Shown: positions 24,471 to 31,844 of the stretch, in pieces
How positions within the stretch are numbered: the first letter of the stretch is position 1
How the letters are laid out: each line of letters opens with the position of its first letter
Origin: Neisseria wadsworthii 9715
Lineage (GTDB): Bacteria; Pseudomonadota; Gammaproteobacteria; Burkholderiales; Neisseriaceae
Assembly: GCF_000227765.1 (NCBI RefSeq)
Contig: NZ_JH165159.1
Location: forward strand, 2,406,256 to 2,446,422
Direction: 5' to 3'
Length of the DNA stretch: 40,167 bases
Notes under the pieces: generated by a model
Told to the model about the DNA's origin: nothing
The model's database searches: none
The model's input: only the letters and a program-made list of their open reading frames with translations
Position numbers and translations under genes: made by a program

Positions 24471-25493
24471 TCAACCTATCAGTTGTTTCAACACTTCGGC
24501 TTTGGCTTGTTCGTAGTCTTCGGCAGAAATCAAACCTTCGTCCAGCAGGGTTTTGAGTTTGCCCAACTTAGCCTGCGGGTCTTCCGCCTGCGGCGCGGCA
24601 GTTTGCGGCTGCGGTGCGGCGGCTTGCTGCGGCTGCATCATGCCCGCCATCGCTCCGGCCATTGCCTGCCCTACTCCGGCACCCACACCCAAACCTGCGC
24701 CGATACCGGCCAGGCCGCCTTCGTTTTGCGCCGCCATCGGAATGGCTTCGGCGGTTTGATATTGCGTGTATTTGCCCAAATCGCCGATGATGCCCATAGA
24801 CATTCTGCTGTCGAGCGCTTTTTGCACGGCTTCGGGCAAAGTGATGCTTTCAACGGTAAAGTTTTCCAGCAGCAAACCGAGTTTGGCAAACTCAGGTGCG
24901 AGCAGTTCACCCATTTTTTGCGACAGAAGCACTTGGTTCGCCGCCATATCGAGAAACGGAATGCCCGATGTGCCGAAGGCGGCGGCCAGCCGGGTCATCG
25001 CGATATTGCGCAATTGCTGCTCAAGCTGCTCGCCGCTGTAGGCCGCGGTAACGCCTGAAACTTCCCTGAAAAATGCCGCCGGATCGCTGATGCGGTAGGA
25101 ATACATGCCGAACGAACGCAGCTGCACCACGCCGAATTCGGCATCACGCACGGTTACCGGCTGCGCCGTGCCCCATTTGCGGGCAAGCTGTTGCTTGGTG
25201 TTGAAGAAATAAACGTCTGATTTAAAAGGCGATTGAAAAAGCTTATCCCAGTTTTTCAGGTTGGTGAGCACAGGCAGCGTGTTGGTGTTGAGCGTATAGC
25301 GGCCGGGGGAGAACACATCGGCGGTTTTGCCCTCGTCGACAAACATCGCCATCTGCGCCTCGCGCACCGTGAGGCTGGCGCCGTTTTGAATTTCTTCGTC
25401 GGCCATCGGAAAACGCCACACCAGCAGCGATTCGTCGGGATCGGGCCATTGGATTACATCAATAAACTGCTTCTTGATAAAACTGCCAAGCAT
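24471..25493 (-). CDS. SPFH (band 7) protein with C-terminal SHOCT domain
   Basis: A 340-residue protein related to the B. subtilis YdjI / virion-core-like SPFH family. It starts MLGSFIKKQFIDVIQWPDPDESLLVW. The SPFH core spans about residues 35-235 (REAQMAMFVDEGKTADVFSPGRYTLNTNTLPVL, then the ENFTVESITLPEAVQKAL end). A Gly/Ala/Met-rich segment (IGAGLGVGAGVGQAMAGAMAGMM, about 260-285) and a Gln/Pro/Ala linker follow. The last 30 residues form a SHOCT-type module (KLGKLKTLLDEGLISAEDYEQAKAEVLKQL), known to promote oligomerisation. There is no N-terminal membrane helix, so membrane contact is probably peripheral or through the Gly-rich part. Such proteins form membrane-associated assemblies. It lies 57 bases after DUF350 and before DUF4178, in one direction. 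Confidence 0.9.
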   Translation of the reverse strand: MLGSFIKKQFIDVIQWPDPDESLLVWRFPMADEEIQNGASLTVREAQMAMFVDEGKTADVFSPGRYTLNTNTLPVLTNLKNWDKLFQSPFKSDVYFFNTKQQLARKWGTAQPVTVRDAEFGVVQLRSFGMYSYRISDPAAFFREVSGVTAAYSGEQLEQQLRNIAMTRLAAAFGTSGIPFLDMAANQVLLSQKMGELLAPEFAKLGLLLENFTVESITLPEAVQKALDSRMSMGIIGDLGKYTQYQTAEAIPMAAQNEGGLAGIGAGLGVGAGVGQAMAGAMAGMMQPQQAAAPQPQTAAPQAEDPQAKLGKLKTLLDEGLISAEDYEQAKAEVLKQLIG

Positions 25494-25550
25494 GGGCTAT
25501 TCCTTTTTGAACGGGCGCGCAACGCGCGCTTGGGTGGAGGGAAACGGCAA

Positions 25551-25949
25551 TCAGCTCAAACAGGCTGCGTTCAGCAGGCCGATGCTGATGGAAAACGCGC
25601 CGAACAAGGCGCCTACCGCCACATTGTTGTTAACCAGCTCTTTATCCGCATCGCGCACGATTCTGGTGGCGGCGAAATAAACCAGAATCTGAATCACAGC
25701 CGCGCCCAACCCCCACAACATAAAATCAGGCAGGTTTACGCTGTGGGCGATGCTGGAAGCCAGCGGCAGGCAAAAGCCGACCAAGGCGCCGCCAAACGAC
25801 AATGCGCAAGCCAGATTGCCGTTTCTTATCAGGCGGATTTCTTCGGCGGGCGTAATGCGCAGGTAAATGGCACCAAAGGCCACCGTCATCAAGATGCCGA
25901 CCAGCATATATTGCAGATAAAGCAGATATTGTGCGGGGGAAATGCTCAC
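25551..25949 (-). CDS. DUF350 (YjfL-like) membrane protein
   Basis: 132 residues from a GTG start at 25949, chosen because GGAG lies 5 bases upstream; an in-frame TTG at 25970 has no such site. There are four predicted membrane helices: LLYLQYMLVGILMTVAFGAIYL; NLACALSFGGALVGFCLPLASSI; MLWGLGAAVIQILVYFAATRIV; VAVGALFGAFSISIGLLNAAC. Conserved polar and charged positions occur between helices 1 and 2 (TPAEEIRLIRNGN) and 3 and 4 (RDADKELVNNN), as in tandem-hairpin DUF350 proteins such as E. coli YjfL. The biochemical role is unknown. It is probably the first gene of the DUF350-SPFH-DUF4178-speD operon; the aminopropyltransferase is divergent upstream. Confidence 0.88.
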   Translation of the reverse strand: MSISPAQYLLYLQYMLVGILMTVAFGAIYLRITPAEEIRLIRNGNLACALSFGGALVGFCLPLASSIAHSVNLPDFMLWGLGAAVIQILVYFAATRIVRDADKELVNNNVAVGALFGAFSISIGLLNAACLS

Positions 25950-26019
25950 GGTTGCTCCATTCGATTGCAAAAACAGGTTTTTATTATGCCATAAAAACCT
26001 TCTGTTCCTTCAAAAAAGA

Positions 26020-26052
26020 ATGCCTGTCTGAATACCGGATTCAGACAGGCAT
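26020..26052. repeat. Inverted DUS pair upstream of DUF350 operon
   Basis: ATGCCTGTCTGAAT faces ATTCAGACAGGCAT, in the 540-base divergent region between the DUF350 gene and the aminopropyltransferase. Confidence 0.65.
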
Positions 26053-26165
26053 CTTGTTGTATTGATTGTGTTTTCACGAATAATCAGATGGCATCAACAA
26101 CATAGCATATTACCCGATCAGCCGAAACGGCGAAGCAGGCTAACATTCGGGAGGGCGCAACTTAC

Positions 26166-26363
26166 CCGCTGGCGCCGCCGAACGGAGCGGGGTTTTCGGT
26201 GAAACAAGGCCGCTCCCGGAGCGAAGCGACTAGCGGCCGCCCCGAAAATCCCGCGCAGTGAGGGCAGTTTGCGCAGCAAACCGGCAACCGCGGTCGCCTT
26301 TCTTTGCTTACTTTCTTTGGCGAAGCAAAGAAAGTAAGTGGCCGCGCGGCCATGAAGCGCAAC
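26166..26363. repeat. 198-bp interspersed repeat, copy 1
   Basis: It runs from CCGCTGGCGCCGCCGAACGG to GGCCATGAAGCGCAAC. It matches 29958-30158 with six substitutions and one 3-base indel. It contains a 13-bp perfect inverted repeat CTTACTTTCTTTG/CAAAGAAAGTAAG (26307-26338) with loop GCGAAG, and a GGCCGCT/AGCGGCC pair around a GC-rich loop. There is no protein of recognisable family on either strand, although several frames are open. Confidence 0.85.
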
Positions 26364-26417
26364 CGCAACCAACGGCGCAACAGTTTATGGCAAGTCTGCT
26401 TATACTTAAATAACACA

Positions 26418-26450
26418 ATGCCTGTCTGAAACCCATGTTCAGACAGGCAT
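26418..26450. repeat. Inverted DUS pair upstream of aminopropyltransferase
   Basis: ATGCCTGTCTGAAA-CC-type left copy faces TTCAGACAGGCAT. A third, single DUS follows at 26477-26488, three bases before the start codon. Confidence 0.65.
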
Positions 26451-26491
26451 ACTGTTATAATCCCTTTCTCACCAAATGCCTGTCTGAAACC

Positions 26492-28006
26492 ATGAAACTC
26501 AACCGCACCCTGATTATCTCCGTGTTCATCGTAGCCAGCTGCGGGCTGGCCTACGAGCTGATTATGGCGGCGCTGGCCAGCTATCTTTTGGGCGACAGCA
26601 TTTTGCAGTTTTCCTCCATCATCGGGCTGTATCTTTTTGCCATGGGCATCGGGGCGCACTTAACCAAATACATCAAAGACGAAGACGCGCTGGCGCGCTT
26701 TATCGAAATCGAGCTGCTGGTGGGGATTATCGGCGGCGTGTCGGCGCTGGCGCTATTTGTGGCGTTCGGGCTTTCCGCCGCGCCGTTCCGCACGCTGCTT
26801 TACGCGCTGGTGTTAACCGTGGGCACGGTTGTGGGCATGGAAATCCCGCTGGTGATGCGGGTGCTCAACCAGCAGCAGGCCGATTTTAAAGAACTGGTTT
26901 CGCGCGTGCTCACTTTCGACTATCTCGGCGCGCTGGCCGTGTCGCTGCTGTTTCCGCTGGTGCTGGCGCCCAAGCTCGGAATGGCGCGCTCGGCTTTGTT
27001 GTTCGGCCTGCTCAATGCTGCGGTGGCGGTGTTGACCGCCAAAATGTTCAAAAGCCAGCTGCCACGTTACCGCGCCATCCAAACCCGCGGCGTGTTTGTG
27101 TTACTGATTTTGGGCTTGGGCTTTGTTTACGCCAATAAGATTACATTCAAGGCCGAACAAAGCTATTTCAGCGACCCGATTGTGTATGAAAGCCACTCGC
27201 CTTACCAGCGCTTGGTGGTCACGCGCTGGAAAGACGACACGCGGCTTTACATCAACGGCAACCTGCAATTTTCCTCGCGCGACGAGGCGCGTTACCACGA
27301 GGCTCTGGTGCTGCCGGCCATGCAGATGGTGCCGAATGCGCAAAACATTCTGATTCTGGGCGGCGGCGATGGGCTGGCCGCGCGCGAAGTGTTGAAATAC
27401 CCGCAGGTGAAGAAGGTAACGCTGGTCGATCTCGACCCGCATATGACCGACACGTTCAAGCATTCCGGCGAATTGAGCAAGCTCAACAACCGCTCGCTCA
27501 GCCACCCGAAGATGCATATTGTGAACGCCGACGCGGCCAAATGGCTGGAGGAAACCGGCGGCAAGTTCGACGTGATCATCATCGATTTTCCCGACCCGGC
27601 CAATTTCTCACTGGGCAAGCTTTATTCCGTGCCCGTTTACCGGCTGGTTGCGCGCCATCTCGCGCCCAACGGCTTGATTTCCGTGCAGTCCACTTCGCCC
27701 TATTTCGCACCCAACGCCTATTGGTCGATCGTGGCCACGCTCGAAGCGGCGGGGCTTTACACAGCGCCGTATCACGTTTATGTGCCCTCTTTCGGCGAGT
27801 GGGGATTTGTGTTGGCGGGCAGAGAAAATCACTTCCCTTTGCCCGAAAAATTCGACGTGGCCACCCGTTTCCTCAACGGCCAAACCGCCGCCGAAATGTT
27901 CCGCTTTCCGCCCGACATGGCGCGCCGAAAAGTAGAGCCGAATTTCTTAAACACACAGATTCTGGTGAGCTATTTCGAGCAGGATTGGGGCAATGTAATG
28001 CGCTAA
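26492..28006 (+). CDS. Membrane-anchored polyamine aminopropyltransferase (spermidine synthase-like)
   Basis: 504 residues from the ATG at 26492 (MKLNRTLIISVFIVAS). An in-frame start at 26435 would read through two DUS and is rejected. The N-terminal 210 residues hold about seven hydrophobic helices. The SpeE-like domain follows: YQRLVVTRW, LYINGNLQFSSRDEARYHEAL (substrate-binding Gln and Tyr-His-Glu), LILGGGDGLAAREVLKY (SAM-type site near residue 288), VDLDPHM, VNADAAKWLEE and VIIIDFPDPANF (catalytic-type acidic motif). The domain is intact, so aminopropyl transfer from decarboxylated SAM is likely; the acceptor could be putrescine or a membrane-delivered amine. It is divergent from the operon ending in speD, which would supply the donor. 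No Shine-Dalgarno box is visible; a DUS occupies that position. Confidence 0.9.
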   Translation: MKLNRTLIISVFIVASCGLAYELIMAALASYLLGDSILQFSSIIGLYLFAMGIGAHLTKYIKDEDALARFIEIELLVGIIGGVSALALFVAFGLSAAPFRTLLYALVLTVGTVVGMEIPLVMRVLNQQQADFKELVSRVLTFDYLGALAVSLLFPLVLAPKLGMARSALLFGLLNAAVAVLTAKMFKSQLPRYRAIQTRGVFVLLILGLGFVYANKITFKAEQSYFSDPIVYESHSPYQRLVVTRWKDDTRLYINGNLQFSSRDEARYHEALVLPAMQMVPNAQNILILGGGDGLAAREVLKYPQVKKVTLVDLDPHMTDTFKHSGELSKLNNRSLSHPKMHIVNADAAKWLEETGGKFDVIIIDFPDPANFSLGKLYSVPVYRLVARHLAPNGLISVQSTSPYFAPNAYWSIVATLEAAGLYTAPYHVYVPSFGEWGFVLAGRENHFPLPEKFDVATRFLNGQTAAEMFRFPPDMARRKVEPNFLNTQILVSYFEQDWGNVMR

Positions 28007-28023
28007 GCAAATGCCTGTCTGAA

Positions 28024-28133
28024 CCGTCATACTCGGGCTTGACCCGAGTATCTCCTAAACTTACCGGAGCTCAAGATACTCGGGTCAAGCCCGAGTATGA
28101 CGGCATCGTTGTTATGTAAGCGGATTAACTATA
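28024..28133. repeat. 30-bp perfect inverted repeat with CREE-like right end (dRS3-like copies 3 and 3')
   Basis: Arms at 28024-28053 and 28074-28103 (CCGTCATACTCGGGCTTGAC then CCGAGTATCT, and the exact complement) flank a 20-base loop. The tail TTGTTATGTAAGCGGATTAACTATA (28109-28133, in two blocks) ends like a Correia element. The hairpin begins right after the DUS that follows the aminopropyltransferase gene and probably ends both convergent transcripts. Confidence 0.75.
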
Positions 28134-28725
28134 ACAACAAACCGATTTCCGCAAAAAACCGCCCGTAAATCTCGGCCTTTTTCTCCAAAGCCAGCGGATA
28201 GGCCCGCGAAGAAGACGGCAGGCGGTATAAACGCAAATGCCTGTCTGAAAACGCCGCCTCGGCAAACCCGCCGATTTTCGGCTTGCCCGTATCGGGCGGC
28301 ATCAAAGAAAGCAAAGTATCCGTTGCCAACTCGCCGGTTGTCATCACTGTTCGGCAAAGCGGCATCTGCGCCAACAATCCCTGCAAATCCACCGGCTCGA
28401 CAATCTGCAAAAACTTATCCGAAGCATTGCCCTGCAAGCGGATCACCTTATGCGCCGTATCGCTGATGGCAATGCCTTTATCCGCCAAAAATGCCCGCAA
28501 CAGCTTTTCTTTAAACGTTTTCCCGCCTGCTTCGACAAAATAATCCTTATTACCGAAAAACACCAAACCGAAAATCCGCCACATATCGTTTTGAAAATTC
28601 GGATAATAAAATTCCATCTTCCAACGCGCACGCGGCGGCGGGAACGAGCCGAGCATCAAAAGCTTGGCGTTTGCAGGCGTGAAAGGGGGTAAGGGGTGGG
28701 TTTCGATTAACAGATGTTCGTCCAT
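28129..28725 (-). CDS. Uracil-DNA glycosylase superfamily protein
   Basis: A 198-residue protein of the UDG/MUG fold. Seen: KLLMLGSFPPPRARWKMEFYYPNFQNDMWRIFGLVF near residues 21-56, which carries the motif-1 GSFPPP loop and an NDMW motif of the branch found in Neisseria and Bacteroidetes; GIAISDTAHKVIRLQG near 92-107; VMTTGELAT near 146; and YRLPSSSRAYP (motif 2, DNA-intercalating loop) near 172-182. It should remove uracil or a related base from DNA, but this subfamily's preference is not known to me. A perfect local DUS is inside the gene (28238-28249), and another (28730-28741) ends four bases before the start codon in place of a ribosome site. It is convergent with the aminopropyltransferase. 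Confidence 0.82.
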   Translation of the reverse strand: MDEHLLIETHPLPPFTPANAKLLMLGSFPPPRARWKMEFYYPNFQNDMWRIFGLVFFGNKDYFVEAGGKTFKEKLLRAFLADKGIAISDTAHKVIRLQGNASDKFLQIVEPVDLQGLLAQMPLCRTVMTTGELATDTLLSLMPPDTGKPKIGGFAEAAFSDRHLRLYRLPSSSRAYPLALEKKAEIYGRFFAEIGLLL

Positions 28726-28821
28726 GGTTTTCAGACAGGCATTCTCAAAAGGGCTCCACTATAAACAATAAACCGCTTAAATTCCAACTTCATCATTTTT
28801 CATGATTAAATGCATAAAATA

Positions 28822-28834
28822 ATACAATTTGTAT
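28822..28834. promoter_or_regulatory. Palindromic operator candidate in mmsB promoter
   Basis: ATACAATTTGTAT is a perfect palindrome around a central T. It covers the likely -35 (TTGTAT, 28829-28834), 18 bases before an extended -10 (TGCTATGTT, 28850-28858). A near-identical site is at 34568-34580. Confidence 0.55.
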
Positions 28835-28893
28835 CAAATAGCGGAACTTTGCTATGTTTAAAGTGGCAAAATTCGTAAGCAAAGGAGAAAACC

Positions 28894-29805
28894 ATGTCTG
28901 AAAAAATCAAAATCGTGTTTATCGGCTTGGGCAATATGGGCGCACCGATGGCGGCCAATCTGGTGAAAAAAGGGTTTGACGTAACCGTGTTTGATTTGAA
29001 CCAAGAAGCAGTTGCCAACCTGGTTGCCCAAGGCGCAAACCAAATCGACAGCCTGTCTGAATTACCAGAAAACACGCAGCTGGTTATCAGCATGTTGCCG
29101 GCAGGTGCGCATGTGCGCAATGTATATCTGGGCGAACAGGATAACGGATTGTTCCCTAAATTGGCCTCGGGCAGCCTGGTAATCGATTGCAGCACCATCG
29201 CCGCCACCGACGCGCGCGAACTGGCCGAAGCGGCCGCCAAACACGGCATTGCCTTTTTGGATGCGCCCGTATCCGGCGGAACGGCAGGCGCGGCAGCCGG
29301 CACCTTAAGCTTTATTGTGGGCGGCAGCGCCGAAGATTTCGAGCGCGCCAAACCCGTGCTTGAAGCCATGGGCAAAAATATTTTCCACGCAGGCAGCCAC
29401 GGTGCGGGGCAGGTAGCCAAAATTTGCAACAATATGCTGCTCGGCATTTTAATGGCCGGCACGTCCGAAGCCATCGCGCTGGGTGTGAAAAACGGCTTGG
29501 ATGCGAAAGTGTTGTCCGACATTATGTCGAAAAGCTCCGGCGGCAACTGGGTGCTGAATGTGTACAACCCTTATCCTGGCGTGATGGAAAACGCGCCCGC
29601 CGGCCGCGGCTATCAAAACGGCTTCATGGCCGCCTTAATGCTGAAAGACCTAAACCTCGCCCGCTCGCTGGCCGAATCCTGCGGCAGCGACACACCGATG
29701 GGCGAACAGGCGCTGGCGCAATACAACCGTTTTGTCGAAACCCACGAAGGCCAGTTGGACTTTTCCGCCATTATTGATTTATACGAGCCGGGTTTGGTGA
29801 AATGA
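28894..29805 (+). CDS. mmsB: 3-hydroxyisobutyrate dehydrogenase-type beta-hydroxyacid dehydrogenase
   Basis: A 303-residue NAD(P)-dependent enzyme. The Rossmann motif VFIGLGNMGAPMAANLVKKG is at residues 8-27. The ion-pairing substrate-binding segment DAPVSGGTAGAAAGTLSFIVGG is near 123-144, and the catalytic Lys is in GAGQVAKICNNMLLG near 170-184. GYQNGFMAALMLKDLNLA near 240 is typical of 3-hydroxyisobutyrate dehydrogenase. It oxidises a beta-hydroxy acid to the semialdehyde, which the convergent mmsA product could take on. The start has AAAGGAG 7-13 bases upstream. A DUS variant (AGCCTGTCTGAA) is in the coding region at 29050. A palindrome in its promoter suggests control by the IclR regulator at 34748. 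Confidence 0.9.
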   Translation: MSEKIKIVFIGLGNMGAPMAANLVKKGFDVTVFDLNQEAVANLVAQGANQIDSLSELPENTQLVISMLPAGAHVRNVYLGEQDNGLFPKLASGSLVIDCSTIAATDARELAEAAAKHGIAFLDAPVSGGTAGAAAGTLSFIVGGSAEDFERAKPVLEAMGKNIFHAGSHGAGQVAKICNNMLLGILMAGTSEAIALGVKNGLDAKVLSDIMSKSSGGNWVLNVYNPYPGVMENAPAGRGYQNGFMAALMLKDLNLARSLAESCGSDTPMGEQALAQYNRFVETHEGQLDFSAIIDLYEPGLVK

Positions 29806-29829
29806 TTTAAAGCGTTATCAACCACGATG

Positions 29830-29864
29830 AATGCCTGTCTGAAAATGGGTTTCAGACAGGCATT
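29830..29864. terminator. DUS-pair terminator after mmsB
   Basis: AATGCCTGTCTGAAA faces TTTCAGACAGGCATT, 25 bases after the mmsB stop. Confidence 0.7.
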
Positions 29865-29957
29865 GTGTTGTGGAAATTCTTCAATAACAAATTAAAAATC
29901 ATAAATTTAGGGTGTATCGCCCTAAGCCATTCGAAATCTGTGCTGAAACCGCTTTTT

Positions 29958-30158
29958 CCGCTGGCGCCGCCGAACGGAGCGGGCTTTTCGGGGGAACAAG
30001 GCCGCTCCCGGAGCGAAGCGACTAGCGGCCGCCCCGAAAATCCCGCACAGTGATGAGGGCAGTTTGCACAGCAAACCGGCAACCGCGGTCGCCTTTCTTT
30101 GCTTACCTTCTTTGGCGAAGCAAAGAAAGTAAGTGGCCGCGCGGCCATGAAGCGCAAC
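29958..30158. repeat. 201-bp interspersed repeat, copy 2
   Basis: About 97% identical to 26166-26363 over the whole length and in the same orientation; it has ATG inserted where copy 1 reads CAGTGAGG. One arm of the CTTACTTTCTTTG hairpin carries a single change. It is followed at about 30180-30208 by a decayed copy of the dRS3-like core (ATGCTCGGATCAGACCTGAA). Confidence 0.85.
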
Positions 30159-30215
30159 TTTCAACAACAGTTTCATCATGCTCGGATCAGACCTGAATAC
30201 GACGGTGTAACAAAA

Positions 30216-30248
30216 ATGCCTGTCTGAAACCTATTTTCAGACAGGCAT
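30216..30248. terminator. DUS-pair terminator after mmsA
   Basis: ATGCCTGTCTGAAA faces TTTCAGACAGGCAT, 26 bases after the mmsA stop (minus strand). Confidence 0.7.
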
Positions 30249-30273
30249 ATTCAAATCAGTTTAAATCTTGATC

Positions 30274-31773
30274 TTAACCCAGCGTCGGCATTGAGAATAC
30301 CGCGCCTTCGCGCACTTCGGAAGTCGGCCAGCGTTGTGTGATGGTTTTTCTGCGGGTGTAGAAACGCGCACCGTCGCGGCCGTAAGCGCCTAAATCACCG
30401 AAGCTCGATTGTTTCCAGCCGCCGAAGCTGTGGTAAGCCACCGGCACAGGCAGCGGGATATTGATGCCGACCATGCCGACCAAAATGTTGTCGGCAAAGT
30501 AGCGAGCGGCTTCTCCGTCACGGGTGTAGATGCAGGTACCGTTGCCGTAGATATGTTTGTTAATCAAATCCATGGCTTCCTGCATGGTTTTCACACGCAC
30601 CACTTGCAGCACCGGGCCGAAGATTTCTTCCTGATAGCTGGTCATCTCGGGGGTAACACGGTCAATCAACGTACCGCCCAGATAGAAACCGTTTTCATAG
30701 CCCGGCACGGACGGATTACGCCCGTCCACCACGATGGTTGCGCCCTGCTCTGCGGCACTGGCGATATAGCCTTCCACTTTTGCTTTGTGCGCGGCGGTAA
30801 TCAGCGGGCCGAAATGGTTGCTGGCATCGGAAAATGGGCCGACTTTCATGTTTTTCATGCCTTCTTTGATGCCTGCTACCATGCGGTCGGCAATTTCGTC
30901 GCCCACCGCCACGGCTACCGACAAAGCCATGCAGCGCTCGCCCGACGAACCGAATGCGGCGCCAAGCAGCGAATTTACCACATTGTCCAAATCCGCATCC
31001 GGCATCACGATAGCATGGTTTTTCGCGCCGCCCAAAGCTTGGCAGCGTTTGCCGTGTGCTGTGGCGGTGCTGTAAATATATTTGGCAATCGGGGTGGAAC
31101 CGACAAAACTGATGGCTTGAACGCGCTCGTCGGTCAGCAGCGTATCCACGGCTTCTTTATCGCCGTTTACTACATTCAGCACGCCGTCAGGCAGGCCTGC
31201 CTGCTGCAACAGTTGCGCCAAAAAGAGGCCTACGCTCGGATCGCGTTCAGAGGGCTTCAATACGAAAGTATTGCCGCACACAATCGCCAACGGGAACATC
31301 CACAAAGGCACCATAGCCGGGAAGTTGAACGGGGTAATGCCCGCCACCACGCCCAAAGGCTGGAAATCACACCACGAATCGATATCGGGGCCTACGTTTT
31401 TGCTGAAGTCGCCTTTCAAAAATTCGGGGGCACCGCAAGCGTATTCCACATTTTCAATACCGCGCTGCAATTCGCCCGCCGCATCATGCGAAATTTTGCC
31501 GTGTTCCGAGCCGATCAGCTCGCAGATTTTGTCGCGGTTTTGCTCCAGCAGCTCTTTATATTTGAACATAACACGGGCGCGCTTCATAACCGGTGTTTGC
31601 CGCCATGCGGGGAACGCGGCTTGTGCGGCTGCAATGGCTTCTTCAACCGTGGCTTTGGAAGCCAACGACACCTGTTTGCTCACTTCTCCGGTGGAAGGGT
31701 TGTACACATCTTGGGTACGTGCTTTGTCTTCAATGATTTTTCCGTTGATAAAATGACCGACAATTTGGCTCAT
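30274..31773 (-). CDS. mmsA: CoA-acylating methylmalonate/malonate semialdehyde dehydrogenase
   Basis: A 499-residue ALDH-family protein of the MmsA branch, normal length. It converts methylmalonate semialdehyde to propionyl-CoA, or malonate semialdehyde to acetyl-CoA, with CO2 release and NADH formation. Catalytic Cys281 is in GSSGERCMALSVAV. The segment ALGGAKNHAIVMPDADLD replaces the usual ALDH general-base Glu and is diagnostic for the CoA-dependent branch. ITPFNFPAMVPLWM and SERDPSVG are also typical. The start has GGAG 7 bases upstream. It lies 71 bases after an Fe-alcohol dehydrogenase gene and a GntP permease gene on the same strand, forming a probable operon, and is convergent with mmsB. 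Confidence 0.94.
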   Translation of the reverse strand: MSQIVGHFINGKIIEDKARTQDVYNPSTGEVSKQVSLASKATVEEAIAAAQAAFPAWRQTPVMKRARVMFKYKELLEQNRDKICELIGSEHGKISHDAAGELQRGIENVEYACGAPEFLKGDFSKNVGPDIDSWCDFQPLGVVAGITPFNFPAMVPLWMFPLAIVCGNTFVLKPSERDPSVGLFLAQLLQQAGLPDGVLNVVNGDKEAVDTLLTDERVQAISFVGSTPIAKYIYSTATAHGKRCQALGGAKNHAIVMPDADLDNVVNSLLGAAFGSSGERCMALSVAVAVGDEIADRMVAGIKEGMKNMKVGPFSDASNHFGPLITAAHKAKVEGYIASAAEQGATIVVDGRNPSVPGYENGFYLGGTLIDRVTPEMTSYQEEIFGPVLQVVRVKTMQEAMDLINKHIYGNGTCIYTRDGEAARYFADNILVGMVGINIPLPVPVAYHSFGGWKQSSFGDLGAYGRDGARFYTRRKTITQRWPTSEVREGAVFSMPTLG

Positions 31774-31844
31774 GTTGTTTCTCCTGGTTTAAAGTTTCGG
31801 CACATCCATACCGTTTCAATTCATAAACATAAAGATCTACCCGG

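Noticed and set aside
26118-26659. Open frames on the minus strand through the 198-bp repeat (product containing FFASPKKVSKERRPRLPV)
   Set aside because: The same peptide arises in both repeat copies because the repeat is conserved as DNA; there is no start site or domain, and the frame runs into unrelated DUS and promoter sequence.
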